NCBI GenBank assembly: GCA_964509695.1
Contig: CAZDXN010000003.1
Coordinates: 1 to 55,428 of the forward strand
Reading direction: 5' to 3'
Source: 2-01-FULL-50-23 sp964509695
Lineage (GTDB): Bacteria; Patescibacteriota; Microgenomatia; UBA1400; MFAQ01
DNA: 55,428 nucleotides
Translations under genes and position numbers: made by a program
Shown: positions 33,520 to 40,892 of the stretch, piece by piece
Position numbering within the stretch: position 1 is the stretch's first letter
How the letters are laid out: every line of letters starts with the position of its first letter
The notes under the pieces: model-generated
Database searches by the model: none
Seen by the model: only the letters and a program-made list of their open reading frames with translations
What the model was told of the DNA's origin: nothing

Positions 33520-33594
33520 TTGATTCTTCACCTCCCTCCTGTTTAAGATTACAGCCTGAGTATTGTCTCATATTATTTACTTATGTCAATAGGA

Positions 33595-33855
33595 TTAGGT
33601 CAGGCTAGAGTGGGATTTGAGCCAGGAGGTACGTTTATTTCCATCAGTAAATGAATGATTCATGCACAACGAATGGAGTAGGGCGGCGGCTTTGGAAAAA
33701 ATGGTGGGATACATATCTTTTCCACCATAGGTCGCCTTGGGCCGCTCGACGGCTGAGTGGAGGAGGGAGAAGTCCCGAACTGAGGCAATTGATCCTGCCT
33801 TGAGGATGATCTCTTGGTGAATGGTATAAACGTCGTCAATGTTTAGCCAGTTCAT
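33595..33855 (-). pseudogene. Truncated Doc/Fic-type toxin gene
   Basis: 86 residues against about 120-130 for intact Doc. The N-terminal helices and the catalytic loop MNHSFTDGNKRTSWL (HxFxDGNKR) are present, but the frame ends 8 residues later instead of continuing through the last helices. The tail KSHSSLT looks like frameshifted sequence. Doc phosphorylates EF-Tu; this copy may be inactive or of reduced activity. It overlaps the AbrB antitoxin gene by 20 bp. Confidence 0.7.
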
Positions 33856-34093
33856 CGAGAATTTCTGAGTCCTCGTCTAATGTTTGGGCGAGCCAATTTT
33901 TGAATTCAGCATCCGAGGCTGTTTTTTTGACGGTTTGGACGGGAATTGATGTTTCGATGATCAGGCGGGCGGCATCCGGGTCTGCCTTGATGACGACTGA
34001 TTGACCGGATTTCAGGTCGAGCTTCCTTAATAGCTCCTTGGGAATGGCGACGACCGAGCTATTGCCGGCTTGAAAAATCTTTTGAGTGTACAT
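33836..34093 (-). CDS. AbrB/SpoVT-type antitoxin of the Doc module
   Basis: 85 residues. The swapped-hairpin DNA-binding domain (FQAGNSSVVAIPKELLRKLD, GQSVVIKAD) is intact, with a C-terminal helix for toxin binding (FKNWLAQTLDEDSEILDELA). TATAAA ends 7 nt before the ATG, a leaderless layout. An intact antitoxin beside a shortened toxin suggests the module is decaying or domesticated as a regulator. Confidence 0.85.
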   Translation of the reverse strand: MYTQKIFQAGNSSVVAIPKELLRKLDLKSGQSVVIKADPDAARLIIETSIPVQTVKKTASDAEFKNWLAQTLDEDSEILDELAKH

Positions 34094-34179
34094 TGAGCCC
34101 TTTATATTTTTAAGCGAAATCCCGAGTACTTTCGAGAGATGTACTTACATGTTATAACATAAGTCTGAGATTGCCAAAC

Positions 34180-34253
34180 TGGCAGGGGTGGAAGGTGTCG
34201 AACCTTCGTCACAGGTTTTGGAGACCCGTATTCTACCGTTGAACTACACCCCT
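34180..34253 (-). tRNA. trnW: tRNA-Trp (anticodon CCA)
   Basis: Minus-strand cloverleaf with acceptor AGGGGTG/CACCCCT, anticodon stem CGGGT/ACCTG and loop CTCCAAA giving anticodon CCA (reads UGG). T loop GTTCGAC. Discriminator G followed by an encoded CCA (34180-34182). No UCA-anticodon variant is seen in this window. Confidence 0.95.
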
Positions 34254-34364
34254 ATTCTAAACTGTATTTTATCCTATTTTTCAGTTTGGTTTTTGATATG
34301 AAAAAGGCCTCGCTTGAGGCCCAAAAGCTAGGGGATTATACACTTTTGTGATAGGATTGGCCGC

Positions 34365-35144
34365 ATGAGAGAATTAGATGGCCACAACATTGAATCTAGT
34401 GGTGATGCGCGTCTTTTGCTGGAAGCCATTCAACGACAGTACCCATTTCATAGTAAGGCGATTGATTATTTGGCGGTGCAATTAGCGGAGAGTCAGAGTT
34501 CTCCATTGGTATATACGCAGTTATCGACGGTTGGAGCGCTCCTCGAGTATGTAAAAGACAAGCGGGCTTTTTTGGATGGAGATGGAGAACTTATTCGTGG
34601 TCTTTCTCAAGACAACCTACCGGCCTATTTACACCGATATCTTGAGAGAATTAACTCGGGTAGGCTGATGGAAATGGATGTAAGGGCGACTGTGGACAAA
34701 GCCTTTTTCATTCTCGTTCATCCGAAAAGATGGGGAACGAGGTGGGTGAGTTTGGCGCATCATAATTTTACCGAATATCGGGGCGATATGTACGGGCCGG
34801 GGTGGGCAGAGCCGGTGTATTGGATATTTGGTGGAGATCGGCCGCATCGATTTGAAATCGGCTTTGAAGTGGCAACGGGCTATGATGATCCGGCAGTACT
34901 TGAACGTTTCTGCACAGTTATAGGCAGTAGTTCGATGATATCAACCTTGGAGTTGGGACATGACAAGTTTAGTTTTTCTATTGGTAGTGCAGAAAGACGA
35001 GCCGGGTATTATTACAAAACACACGTGCCGATTCGCGAAAAGAAGTGGATGAGTGATGATGTTCTCGACGGAGAGTGGGGGAAAGGTTGGCAGGTGTTTG
35101 GTGTTGCTGGAGGTGGGGCGCGTTTGGAGGAAATAGCTACTTGA
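34365..35144 (+). CDS. Hypothetical protein, 259 residues
   Basis: Not recognised. The N-terminal 110 residues are helical; the C-terminal part is beta-rich with many aromatic residues (HPKRWGTRWVSLAHHNFTEY, GPGWAEPVYWIFGGDRP). No signal peptide. TAGGAT ends 7 nt before the ATG. The last 8 bp overlap rpmG on the opposite strand. Confidence 0.65.
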   Translation: MRELDGHNIESSGDARLLLEAIQRQYPFHSKAIDYLAVQLAESQSSPLVYTQLSTVGALLEYVKDKRAFLDGDGELIRGLSQDNLPAYLHRYLERINSGRLMEMDVRATVDKAFFILVHPKRWGTRWVSLAHHNFTEYRGDMYGPGWAEPVYWIFGGDRPHRFEIGFEVATGYDDPAVLERFCTVIGSSSMISTLELGHDKFSFSIGSAERRAGYYYKTHVPIREKKWMSDDVLDGEWGKGWQVFGVAGGGARLEEIAT

Positions 35145-35310
35145 GCTTGGAGACCTCTTTATGCAATGTGTGTTTGCGGCAGGTGCGGCAGTGTTTGGTG
35201 AGGTTCAATTTCTCGGGAGTTTCGGTCTTATTCCTCTCGGTGATGTAGTTGAAGTTGCCACAAATGGTGCATTTCAAGCCTAAGTGTTGTCGGGGTCCTT
35301 TTTTTGCCAT
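35137..35310 (-). CDS. rpmG: 50S ribosomal protein L33
   Basis: 57 residues from MAKKGPRQHLGLKC (ATG at 35310; a TAAAAT box lies 5 nt upstream). Zinc-ribbon cysteines are retained: CTICG near residue 14 and CRTCRKH near 41. Family motif YITERNK is present. In many genomes rpmG precedes secE-nusG; here it lies about 9 kb away. Confidence 0.93.
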   Translation of the reverse strand: MAKKGPRQHLGLKCTICGNFNYITERNKTETPEKLNLTKHCRTCRKHTLHKEVSKLK

Positions 35311-35351
35311 AGGGTATTTTAGCACAACTTTAGGGTAAAATAGGATTGTTT

Positions 35352-35425
35352 GCCACCTTAGCTCAGTTGGTTAGAGCACTTCTTTTGTAAAGAAGGGGTC
35401 CTGAGTTCGAATCTCAGAGGTGGCT
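35352..35425 (+). tRNA. trnT: tRNA-Thr (anticodon UGU)
   Basis: Acceptor GCCACCT/AGGTGGC, anticodon stem CTTCT/AGAAG with loop TTTGTAA, anticodon UGU. The 3' CCA is not encoded. The following coding sequence begins 2 nt after the discriminator base, so tRNA 3' processing would release an mRNA with almost no leader. U34 makes this tRNA a possible substrate class for the Elp3 pathway found at 39.4 kb. Confidence 0.95.
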
Positions 35426-35427
35426 CT

Positions 35428-36042
35428 ATGGTGGATTTGAGGAAGTTAGATCCAGCGAGGGCGAATCTAGATCACGAGAAATCGAGAATTAGATGGGTGA
35501 ATCTTTCCGACCCTGAGGAGAAGAAGCGTCTCTGGGAGATCGAGACGGATTCTCTGGTGGCCAAATATGTCGAAGACTTGGCCGAAACCGAGGATGAATT
35601 GATTGAGTTTACGACCATGGAAAAAGATTACTTGGTGTTGGCCGTCGAGGGGAAAAGCGGGCACGTAGAGGAATCTGAGGTGGGGAAATTGCAGGGCTGG
35701 GTTACGATTTATCCTGAGGATAAGAGAAGGTTGGCGAGGCTCCAAAAACAAGGTTTGATCGACTTATTCAAAGAAGATTTGAGAATTCTGGAAATAGGAT
35801 TCGCCAAACATCCATTGGCAAAACCGGGGCAGATTGCCAGCGCTATCAGACAGGCGATGGATTTGCTTCGTGAGGCGCACAAGCAGGATGGAGGACAAGC
35901 TCTCGTGATAACGGCCTATGCCGATGAAGCGAACGAAGCGTCAACGAGAGTCCTCTTGGCGGCCGGTTTTTCCCTCAAGGGGAAGGTGAAGTATCACCTA
36001 AAGAATATCAGTCACGACAATTTTTTTATTTTATTTGGCTGA
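35428..36042 (+). CDS. GNAT-like acetyltransferase
   Basis: 204 residues. The C-terminal half fits a GNAT fold: strand ILEIGFAKHPLAKPGQIASA with an acetyl-CoA-loop-like segment, helix IRQAMDLLREAHK, strand ALVITAYADEANEASTRVLL, and AAGFSLKGKVKYHL as the final hairpin (the usual N-xx-(S/A)-xx-(L/V)-xxxGF pattern). Substrate unknown. Starts 2 nt after tRNA-Thr, so it is probably cotranscribed with it. Overlaps the convergent lipoprotein gene by 17 bp. Confidence 0.7.
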   Translation: MVDLRKLDPARANLDHEKSRIRWVNLSDPEEKKRLWEIETDSLVAKYVEDLAETEDELIEFTTMEKDYLVLAVEGKSGHVEESEVGKLQGWVTIYPEDKRRLARLQKQGLIDLFKEDLRILEIGFAKHPLAKPGQIASAIRQAMDLLREAHKQDGGQALVITAYADEANEASTRVLLAAGFSLKGKVKYHLKNISHDNFFILFG

Positions 36043-36316
36043 CGAAGAGGGTGGTGCCGGAGTACTGGCCGGTGACGGTGACGGTTTTGTCGACGTAGTC
36101 TTTCAGACTGACCTGCCGGCTATCCAGCTCGACGGGAGCTTTCCCAACAACATTTAGAGAAAAAATTGTGCCGGCCTGGATAAGGCTGCCCGTCAGGGTG
36201 ACGTCAGGACTTTCACTGGTCGTATCTGCCGGCTGAGCGACGAAGGCGGAACAGCCGCCGAAGAAGATGGAGGAGGCTAATAGGGAGGAGAGAAGGAGCG
36301 TCTTTCTTTTGGTCAT
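36026..36316 (-). CDS. Small lipoprotein with OB-like domain
   Basis: 96 residues. Signal MTKRKTLLLSSLLASSIFFG followed by GC (lipobox FFGGC). After a Thr/Ser linker, VTLTGSLIQAGTIFSLNVVG and DKTVTVTGQYSGTTLFVSQI suggest a small OB or beta-barrel domain. TACATT ends 6 nt before the ATG. Surface role unknown. Confidence 0.75.
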   Translation of the reverse strand: MTKRKTLLLSSLLASSIFFGGCSAFVAQPADTTSESPDVTLTGSLIQAGTIFSLNVVGKAPVELDSRQVSLKDYVDKTVTVTGQYSGTTLFVSQIK

Positions 36317-36362
36317 AGTTCCAATGTAAAATATAAGCTGTCCTTTATCAAGGGCGCGATTC

Positions 36363-36438
36363 GCCGAGATAGCTCAGTTGGCAGAGCACGTTCTTGGTAA
36401 GAACGGGGTCCTGGGTTCGATTCCCAGTCTCGGCTCCA
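36363..36438 (+). tRNA. trnT: tRNA-Thr (anticodon GGU)
   Basis: Acceptor GCCGAGA/TCTCGGC, anticodon stem CGTTC/GAACG with loop TTGGTAA, anticodon GGU. Discriminator T with encoded CCA (36436-36438). A second Thr isoacceptor about 1 kb from tRNA-Thr(UGU). Confidence 0.95.
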
Positions 36439-36460
36439 CAAGTTAAAATCAGATTAGATT

Positions 36461-36543
36461 GCTGGGATGGTAGAGCGGTCAAATACGTCAGACTGTAAAT
36501 CTGATGCCTCACGGCTACGCAGGTTCGAATCCTGCTCCCAGCA
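36461..36543 (+). tRNA. trnY: tRNA-Tyr (anticodon GUA)
   Basis: Class II tRNA with a long variable arm: acceptor GCTGGGA/TCCCAGC, anticodon loop CTGTAAA giving anticodon GUA, T loop GTTCGAA. CCA is not encoded. Its last bases plus flank (CTCCCAGCACATAAA) are repeated 76 bp downstream. Confidence 0.93.
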
Positions 36544-36625
36544 CATAAACGGATTCTCACCTGCGGTTCGAGTTCCCGCGGAATACACGGGACGTCGAGT
36601 ACTCCGCCTTCTCCCAGCACATAAA
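36535..36625 (+). repeat. 15-bp direct repeat of the tRNA-Tyr 3' end
   Basis: CTCCCAGCACATAAA occurs at 36535-36549 and 36611-36625. Between them lies a T-arm-like GGTTCGAGTTCCCGCGG segment. This could be a remnant of a tandem tRNA duplication or of attachment-site recombination at the tRNA end. Confidence 0.7.
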
Positions 36626-36634
36626 AATGAAAGA

Positions 36635-37594
36635 CTATTGCGTGAAACTGAGAGCCTGTTTGATTAAGCTGCCAATTTCGACGACCAGATTGTATTCTTT
36701 TTGAGGTGCGGTACGGGTGGGGTTACTAAAGCCCTCTCCCGCACTCATCTCGTAGTCGAAATCTGATACTATTCTGCTGATGGTACAACCCTTTCCCAAA
36801 GCAATTTTGACATTCGGTCCTAGGATAATAAGGATCGCGACCTTAAGATCGTCATCTGCGGTCAGAGTCGTATTGGCGCCAACGATTATACGTTCTATTT
36901 GGCAGTTATTCTTCATGGATAGGGTTCCGGCGTTGGGAATGACTATCTTTCCCCAGATTTTCGCACTCGAGCCCAAAATAATTTCTTTGGCAGTAAGACC
37001 CCCGTCCGAATCGAGCATTAACAGATCCAATCCAAAGACTTGAATCTTGTTTTTGGCCACGACAACATTTATCCTTGTTTCTGTACCAAGTTCGACCTGA
37101 TTGCCTGAAATTCTCTTGACTCTAGACTGGTTGCCGATTGTAATCTTCCCGCCGGAGATTCTTTCGGAGTTGGATCCGTTGCCCAGCTTGACATCAGCAC
37201 CACCAAAGGTGGGAATTAGTTCGTCCGGATCGACTTTTGGGGCGTCGCCATTAATTTCGGGTGGAAGGGTATAGTAGGGATTGTCGGTGACGTCGACTTT
37301 GTAGGCTGCGCGGCCTTGATTGCAGGCGCGACAATGAGATTGGGTGGGGCCATCGAATGGGTTGCCACAATTATCACAGGTAGTTGGGATGGCAGACTCG
37401 GGGAGATCGTCAGGGAAGGTACGGTAGGCGCGGTCTGATTGGAGAGCGTATCTTAAGGCTGGAGAAAGATTATCAAGGAGTTTCGACCTATCTTTGATGA
37501 TCGGAGGTATTGAGGTAGTTTCTATCGGCCTCGGTGTTTGCGCAGGTTTTGACGCCTTTTTTTTACGACTAAAAATTTCGGAGAATCTTGGCAT
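36635..37594 (-). CDS. Bactofilin-like protein with zinc ribbon
   Basis: 319 residues. A basic N-terminus is followed by a zinc ribbon (TTCDNCGNPF...SHCRACN, about 78-100). The rest (about 130-300) shows short hydrophobic repeats spaced like a right-handed beta-solenoid (KITIGNQSRVKRISGNQVEL, KEIILGSSAKIWGKIVIPNA), typical of polymer-forming cytoskeletal bactofilins. It probably assembles filaments that scaffold envelope proteins. No membrane segment. Confidence 0.7.
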   Translation of the reverse strand: MPRFSEIFSRKKKASKPAQTPRPIETTSIPPIIKDRSKLLDNLSPALRYALQSDRAYRTFPDDLPESAIPTTCDNCGNPFDGPTQSHCRACNQGRAAYKVDVTDNPYYTLPPEINGDAPKVDPDELIPTFGGADVKLGNGSNSERISGGKITIGNQSRVKRISGNQVELGTETRINVVVAKNKIQVFGLDLLMLDSDGGLTAKEIILGSSAKIWGKIVIPNAGTLSMKNNCQIERIIVGANTTLTADDDLKVAILIILGPNVKIALGKGCTISRIVSDFDYEMSAGEGFSNPTRTAPQKEYNLVVEIGSLIKQALSFTQ

Positions 37595-37671
37595 GTTGAA
37601 CGAGATTGTATTACGGGATACTCAATCAGTCAATGAGAACGGGACGGGTGTGTTTTTGAATTACTTCCTGT

Positions 37672-37790
37672 GTCATCGCGAGGGAGCGATAGCGACCGTG
37701 GCGATCCATATAGATTGCCGCACGCGTGTACCTGCCCCAATCGCTGCGCTCAAGGCGTTGCAGGCGGGCGCTCGCAATGACGGAAACTAG
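37672..37790. repeat. GTCATCGCGAG...GCAATGACG repeat
   Basis: An element starting GTCATCGCGAGGG and ending GCTCGCAATGACGG with an internal GCGATCCATATAGATTGC, the same family as at 3225-3380 and 54951-55171. It fills the gap between the bactofilin-like and membrane protein genes. Confidence 0.8.
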
Positions 37791-38749
37791 AGGGATTTGT
37801 AGAGGATTTTTTTGGTGGCGGCGTCGATTTGGACGACGAAGGGTTGACTGTTGTCGCCGGATTTGAAGCTGATTTGCCAGAGGGTGGCGCTGGACCTGTC
37901 CTGAGCGGAGCCGAAGGGCTTTATATATTGACCGGAAATAGAGGTGGTGGTGCAGTTGAAGGTTGTAGGGCAGACAGCGGTGGAGATGCTCACGGCCTCA
38001 GGCAGATCGATACCCAGCTGAGAATTGGCAGCAAGCTGGTTAAGTGAAGGGGTGAGGGTGTTTTCGGCGACGGTGACTTGCTGGTCAACGACGACGAGGT
38101 CTTTGTTTGGTTCGGCCATGACGTAAAGATATTTTTTGTCCGTAGGGGTCTGTCTGAACCAGTATTTGATGACGGCGAGGGTTGGATCCTGAAAGTTCTC
38201 GGTTTTGATCATGATGAGTTGAGCGGATGGGTATTGTTTTTGAGCGGTGGCGATGACTGTCTGAATGTCGCCAAAAACTTTTCCGGTGGCACTGGCTGTA
38301 GCGGTTGGAGAAGGAGTGGTAATAGGCGTCTGTGTGATGGTCAGGTTAGGGGCGGGGGTTTGAGTCGGGATAATCTGATTTTCTTTGATTTGCTGCTGTT
38401 GCATGGTTTGGGTGATTTGGGTGAGCTGGGCGTTGAGACTCTTGGTTTGTTGGTAGAAGAAGTAGGTGGCGGCGATGGCGCCAATTGAAATAAGAAGAAG
38501 CAGGGCGGTGACGACGGGGAAGGGTTTTCTGGCCGATGTGGGCATGGTCGCGGGAATCTGAGCCGCTGGTTCCGGGGCTATTACCTCAATGGGTTCTGGG
38601 ACTGAATTGGGAATCTCCTCAATTATGGGCTGTGCCGAAAGATCCGCCGATTTGGCGGACAGGTCAGGAGCGACGGCATCAGTGAGTTGGATTTCGGGGG
38701 TAGTTTGGACAGGCTGAGGGAAAGACCCCGTGGTTGGATCGTTGGGCAT
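37787..38749 (-). CDS. Single-span membrane protein with in-frame repeat
   Basis: 320 residues. Cytoplasmic Pro-rich N-terminus (1-75), one membrane helix (about 78-98: VVTALLLLISIGAIAATYFF), a coiled segment, a Pro/Thr linker (about 125-150), then an extracytoplasmic beta domain. Near the C-terminus KPFGSAQDRSS is encoded by a dispersed repeat (37893-37920, CCTTCGGCTCCGCTCAGGAC on the coding strand). Not recognised; might be a surface adhesin or pilus-assembly accessory. GATACT ends 6 nt before the ATG. Confidence 0.75.
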   Translation of the reverse strand: MPNDPTTGSFPQPVQTTPEIQLTDAVAPDLSAKSADLSAQPIIEEIPNSVPEPIEVIAPEPAAQIPATMPTSARKPFPVVTALLLLISIGAIAATYFFYQQTKSLNAQLTQITQTMQQQQIKENQIIPTQTPAPNLTITQTPITTPSPTATASATGKVFGDIQTVIATAQKQYPSAQLIMIKTENFQDPTLAVIKYWFRQTPTDKKYLYVMAEPNKDLVVVDQQVTVAENTLTPSLNQLAANSQLGIDLPEAVSISTAVCPTTFNCTTTSISGQYIKPFGSAQDRSSATLWQISFKSGDNSQPFVVQIDAATKKILYKSL

Positions 38750-38781
38750 TGATTAAGTATCGCAATTAATTTGCGCCAATG

Positions 38782-39396
38782 TCAAGAGAGGTTGAGATAG
38801 AGGTTGTCGCCGATGACGGTGGATTTGATATCGGAGAAGCCAGTTTGTTTGGCTAGATTAGCCAGTTCGTCGGCGGTGAAGGAATAAAAATCGCGGGAGG
38901 GACCGGAGTGGAAGGGAATTGACAGGTGTTTTGAGTTGGTGCGAAAACGGTCGAACTTGGGTTGGTCCAGACGCCAGACAGAAATGAGACAGGAGCCAGT
39001 TGAATTGAGATGCTGCTTTATATTTCGGAGTAGTTTGATGTGGTCGTCTGGGGAGGGGAGATGATGAAAGACGGCGAGAGCGGCGACAAAATCGAATTGC
39101 CCGAGTTCGTCCCAAATGGACTGGTCAAGAATGTCAGCCAGAATGAATTTGCCTACAGGGTCAGACCCCGTAGCTTCTTTGATGAGAACGGCGCTGAAAT
39201 CGAGGCCGGTGTAGGTGACGGTTTTGGGTAGGGCCGTTAGGAGGACGCCATTGCCGCAGCCCAGATCGAGGACGGAGGCGTTTGATTCGAGTTTGGGAAG
39301 CAGAGGAATCACCTCCGGCGACAATTTCTGTCTGGTTGCGCTAAAATTAAGGCCGATTTGGTCGTACGTAGAGGCGATTTTTTGTGAATCAAACAT
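38782..39396 (-). CDS. Trm9/ALKBH8-like tRNA methyltransferase
   Basis: 204 residues. Class I SAM fold with motif I VLDLGCGNG (42-50). Beyond the generic fold it has features of yeast Trm9 and the ALKBH8 methyltransferase domain: STYDQIGLNFSATR (YxxIAxxFSxTR in Trm9), AVFHHLPSPDDHIKLL (AVVHHW...), ISVWRLDQ, and a terminal DFYSFTADELANLAKQTGF (RYYHLYREGEL). Those enzymes methylate cm5U34 to mcm5U34. Its start codon overlaps that of the divergent elp3, which makes cm5U. TATAAT lies 7 nt before the ATG. Trm9 function is inferred. Confidence 0.7.
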   Translation of the reverse strand: MFDSQKIASTYDQIGLNFSATRQKLSPEVIPLLPKLESNASVLDLGCGNGVLLTALPKTVTYTGLDFSAVLIKEATGSDPVGKFILADILDQSIWDELGQFDFVAALAVFHHLPSPDDHIKLLRNIKQHLNSTGSCLISVWRLDQPKFDRFRTNSKHLSIPFHSGPSRDFYSFTADELANLAKQTGFSDIKSTVIGDNLYLNLS

Positions 39397-40861
39397 GAAA
39401 CATATTATAAAGCCAGTGATAAAGCCGGGGCGGTCGATGTCCGGGGTGACGCCGCTGGCGGCGATGATGAAGCCGTTCAATTGTCCGGGGGAGTGTATCT
39501 ACTGCCCGCTGGAGTTAAACATGCCCAAGAGCTACCTTTCGGACGAACCGGCGGCTCAGAGGGCGAAGAAACTGAATTTTGACGCCAGGGCCCAGATCTC
39601 CCAGCGGTTGGAACAACTGAAGATGAACGGCCATCCGACGGACAAGCTGGAGATTATCGTGGTTGGGGGAACGTACTCGGCTTACCCGACCGATTACAAA
39701 ATTTGGTTTATTGGCGAGATTTATCGAGCCGCAAACGAAACAAAAAGACCTCTCCCTCTTCTCCCCCAATTACCTCACCCCACCCCTCCCCTTGATAAGG
39801 GGAGGGAGAAGAGGGAGAGGTGTGAGTGGGAAGAGAAGGTTTTGGCTGAAATAAAAATAAATGAAACTGCCAAACAGAGAATCGTAGCTCTTTCTGTAGA
39901 GACTAGACCTGATTGGGTGACTGAGGCTGAAGTGCGACTACTGCGAAGGCTAGGAGTGACGAAGGTCCAGCTGGGAGTACAGGCGATTGATGAAGAAATC
40001 AGTCGGATCACCAAGCGGGGGCACGGACAAGCCGAAGTGGCCGAGGCGACCAGACTCTTGCGGAATGCGGGGATGAAGATTTGCTATCACATCATGCCGA
40101 ATCTACCCGGAAGTGATCCGAAGAAAGATGTCGAGATGGCAAAACTAATCTATACCGACCCCCGGTTCATGCCAGACTACGTCAAGCTTTATCCCTGTAT
40201 GGTGATCAAGGGAACGGCCTTGTATCGACTGTGGCAGAAGGGGCAATTCAAAACCTATGACGATGAAACCTTGAAGAAGGTCCTCAAGGAAATCAGCGCC
40301 ATTACTCCCGAGTGGGTCAGAGTCGACCGGCTGATACGGGACATCTCAAAAGGTTGGGTGGGGGCAGGAAGCGTCAAAACGAACATGAGACAGGAAGTAG
40401 AACGGGAGTTGATTGCCGAGGGGAGACCTTGTCGGTGTATTAGATGTAGAGAAATTGGAGCAGGAAGTTACGAAGATACGAATTTAGAATTTAAGGCGAT
40501 TGAATTAGCAACAATTGGGGGGAGGGAAGTGTTTTTTAGTTACGAGAATGAACACAAATTGTTTGCACTCCTTCGCCTGCGACTGCCTGACCCTTCAGAG
40601 AAGATGTTGTTTCCGGAATTAAAAGAGGCGGCGATCGTTCGGGAGGTTCATTCTTATGGTCAGGCGGTGCCGCTGTCGACCCGAAGAGAAGGCAAATCTC
40701 AACACCAAGGTTTGGGGCGGCTTTTGATGGAGAAGGCCGAGGAGGAAGCGGTCAAAAACGGGTACAAAAAGTTGGCGGTCATTGCCGCCGTTGGGACGCG
40801 GGAGTACTACAAAAAATTGGGCTATGTCTTGGAAGGCTTATATATGGTGAAGACGTTCTAG
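39395..40861 (+). CDS. elp3: Elp3-family tRNA uridine(34) carboxymethyltransferase
   Basis: 488 residues from ATG 39395. The radical SAM domain (about 10-330) has the cluster cysteines C30, C34 and C37 in NCPGECIYCPL, IIVVGGTYSAYP, LSVETRPDW, GVQAIDEEI and KLYPCMVIKGT. The C-terminal acetyltransferase domain has REVHSYGQAVP, HQGLGRLLMEKAEEEA and VGTREYYKKLGY. Elp3 converts U34 of tRNA to cm5U using acetyl-CoA and SAM. About 25 residues (LPHPTPPLDKGREKRE and flanks) are an in-frame palindromic repeat at 39748-39821. The start codon interlocks with that of the divergent methyltransferase gene. Confidence 0.93.
   Translation: MKHIIKPVIKPGRSMSGVTPLAAMMKPFNCPGECIYCPLELNMPKSYLSDEPAAQRAKKLNFDARAQISQRLEQLKMNGHPTDKLEIIVVGGTYSAYPTDYKIWFIGEIYRAANETKRPLPLLPQLPHPTPPLDKGREKRERCEWEEKVLAEIKINETAKQRIVALSVETRPDWVTEAEVRLLRRLGVTKVQLGVQAIDEEISRITKRGHGQAEVAEATRLLRNAGMKICYHIMPNLPGSDPKKDVEMAKLIYTDPRFMPDYVKLYPCMVIKGTALYRLWQKGQFKTYDDETLKKVLKEISAITPEWVRVDRLIRDISKGWVGAGSVKTNMRQEVERELIAEGRPCRCIRCREIGAGSYEDTNLEFKAIELATIGGREVFFSYENEHKLFALLRLRLPDPSEKMLFPELKEAAIVREVHSYGQAVPLSTRREGKSQHQGLGRLLMEKAEEEAVKNGYKKLAVIAAVGTREYYKKLGYVLEGLYMVKTF
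39748..39821. repeat. Palindromic repeat inside elp3
   Basis: Outer arms ACCTCTCCCTCTTCTCCC and GGGAGAAGAGGGAGAGGT are perfect inverted repeats of 18 bp, enclosing the CTCCCCTTGATAAGGGGAG core. Same family as 252-304, 2019-2070, 3379-3431, 46284-46333 and 50514-50564. It lies between conserved Elp3 blocks and keeps the frame. Confidence 0.88.
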
Positions 40862-40892
40862 GGGAAATTAAAAGGTTTGGGAAAAATATAAC

